Assembly: GCF_028751195.1 (NCBI RefSeq)
Contig: NZ_CP066784.1
Location: 2,666,001 to 2,730,000, forward strand
Direction: 5' to 3'
Length of the DNA stretch: 64,000 nt
From: Alicyclobacillus sp. ALC3
Lineage (GTDB): Bacteria > Bacillota > Bacilli > Alicyclobacillales > Alicyclobacillaceae
A program made the translations under genes and the position numbers. The notes beneath the pieces were generated by a model. The model saw only the letters and a list, made by a program, of their open reading frames with translations, did no database searches and had not been told where the DNA came from. Below, in pieces: positions 63,136-64,000 of this stretch; the stretch's first letter is position 1; each line of letters opens with the position of its first letter.

Positions 63136-63317
63136 GGGGCGGGACAGATGCGCCGTGGCGGGACTCGTGTCGCACGGGGCAGTCGCGGGCCAGTGAGGGA
63201 CGTACCGCCCGGGCGCGATCGAAGGACAGAATTCGTGTTGCCCGACGACCACATGAGGGCGACTGAAAGACGGAATGTCGAGTCATTTTAGGATAACTAA
63301 AGACAGGACTAGATGGG

Positions 63318-63345
63318 TGGGGCCACTGCGGTGGCCCCATTTTGA
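63318..63345 (+). terminator. Intrinsic terminator of surface protein gene 3
   Basis: TGGGGCCAC (63318-63326), TGCG, GTGGCCCCA (63331-63339), TTTT; same hairpin as after the other two paralogues. Confidence 0.85.
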
Positions 63346-63394
63346 GTGGTGAGGCTGTTTTGCCGCGAGAGTTGCGGGAGTTGCGGGGGCACTG

Positions 63395-64000
63395 CGGCTC
63401 AGCTATGTGATCGAAACCGACACATGGCTGGCGCTGCGGCTCGGCTATGTGATCGAAATCGACACATGGCTGGCGCTGCGGCTCGGCTATGTGATCGAAA
63501 TCGACACATGGCTGGCGCTGCGGCTCGGCTATGTGATCGAAATCGACACATGGCGGGTGCTACGGCTCGGCTATGAGATCGAAACCGACACATGGCTGGC
63601 AGCAAGACCCGGCTATGTGATCGAAACCGACACATGGCGGGCTGCGGGACTTGGCTATGAGATCGAAACCGACACATGGCAGGCGCTACGGCTCGGCTAT
63701 GTGATCGAAATCGACACATGGCGGGCGCTACGACTCGGCTATGTGATCGAAATCGACATATAGCTGGCGCAACGGCCCGGGTATGTGATCGAAATCGACA
63801 TATAGCTGGCGCAACGGCTCGGCTATGTGATCGAAACCGACACATGGCGGGCGCTACGGCTCGGCTATGTGATCGAAATCGACACATGGCGGGCAGCAAG
63901 GCCCGGCTATGTGATCGAAATCGACACATGGCAGGCGCTACGGCTCGGCTATGTGATCGAAATCGACACATGGCAGGCGGGATGGCTCGGCTATGTGATC
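63395..64000. repeat. 42-bp tandem repeat array 3, runs off the window
   Basis: GTGATCGAAATCGACACATG-type units with GATCG starting at 63409 and every 42 bases to 63955, then a partial unit: at least 14 copies. Read on the minus strand the core is GTGTCGAT, TTC, GATCACATAGC, the same core as arrays 1 and 2 but with a different 20-bp remainder (CGAGCCGTAGCGCCTGCCAT-like). No leader like those at 29.5 and 34.5 kb is seen on the left side; it could lie beyond the window end because the array is inverted. Confidence 0.9.

Noticed and set aside
63399..63971. Minus-strand frame with repeated MCRFRSHSRAVAPA
   Set aside because: Produced by the 42-bp period of array 3; other frames are open too, and no start signal is present.

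Overview
The window looks like chromosomal DNA of a Bacillota (Firmicutes) bacterium, most likely an Alicyclobacillus-like organism. This is inferred from strong AGGAGG-type ribosome sites, frequent TTG and GTG starts, a LytR-CpsA-Psr protein, an HPr with the regulatory Ser, SinR-type operators and many secreted Ig-like/stalk-domain proteins. No rRNA, tRNA or CRISPR array was found.

Layout. (1) 1-17.4 kb: an exopolysaccharide cluster on the + strand. It has a priming sugar-phosphate transferase (cut by the window start), UDP-glucose dehydrogenase, ten glycosyltransferases, a Wzy-type polymerase and a Wzx-type flippase, in tightly overlapping operons. (2) 17.4-25.5 kb: an unexpected small-molecule module inside the same locus. 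It consists of a 4'-phosphopantetheinyl transferase, a one-module adenylation-carrier-thioesterase (A-PCP-TE) synthetase and, on the opposite strand, a papB-papA-papC-glycosyltransferase operon. The pap enzymes should convert chorismate to 4-aminophenylpyruvate, the precursor of p-aminophenylalanine. (3) 25.5-27.7 kb: galU and an LCP transferase, which complete the polysaccharide pathway. Six copies of a 16-bp inverted repeat (GTTC-N8-GAAC) sit on or beside the promoters of the second glycosyltransferase operon, the PPTase/synthetase unit, the pap operon and galU. They have the geometry of SinR operators, so polysaccharide and aromatic module appear to form one regulon. This is the most interesting system in the window.

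(4) 27.7-35.2 kb: accessory, repeat-rich DNA. It holds two secreted proteins, an ECF sigma-factor remnant, a small Cys-rich protein, an 8-bp tandem repeat, and two 42-bp-period repeat arrays, each preceded by the same ~230-bp leader. (5) 35.2-40.9 kb: a fructose PTS locus (HPr and EIIA on -, a DeoR regulator, 1-phosphofructokinase and EIIBC on +) next to an HD phosphohydrolase. GC-rich microsatellites lie between the genes. (6) 41.2-42.8 kb: one unknown gene, then about 1 kb of palindromes with a six-copy 41-bp array. (7) 42.8-63.2 kb: three tandem paralogous giant surface proteins (1583, 1585 and 1334 aa) built of GLUG repeats, Ig-like modules and a C-terminal stalk domain. Between them are two copies of an IS66-type insertion sequence that carries a DruA-like (DUF4338) passenger gene. 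Both copies are inserted in the same octamer of a dispersed repeat. (8) 63.4-64 kb: a third 42-bp array that runs off the window end.

All calls come from reading sequence and translations by eye. No database search was run.
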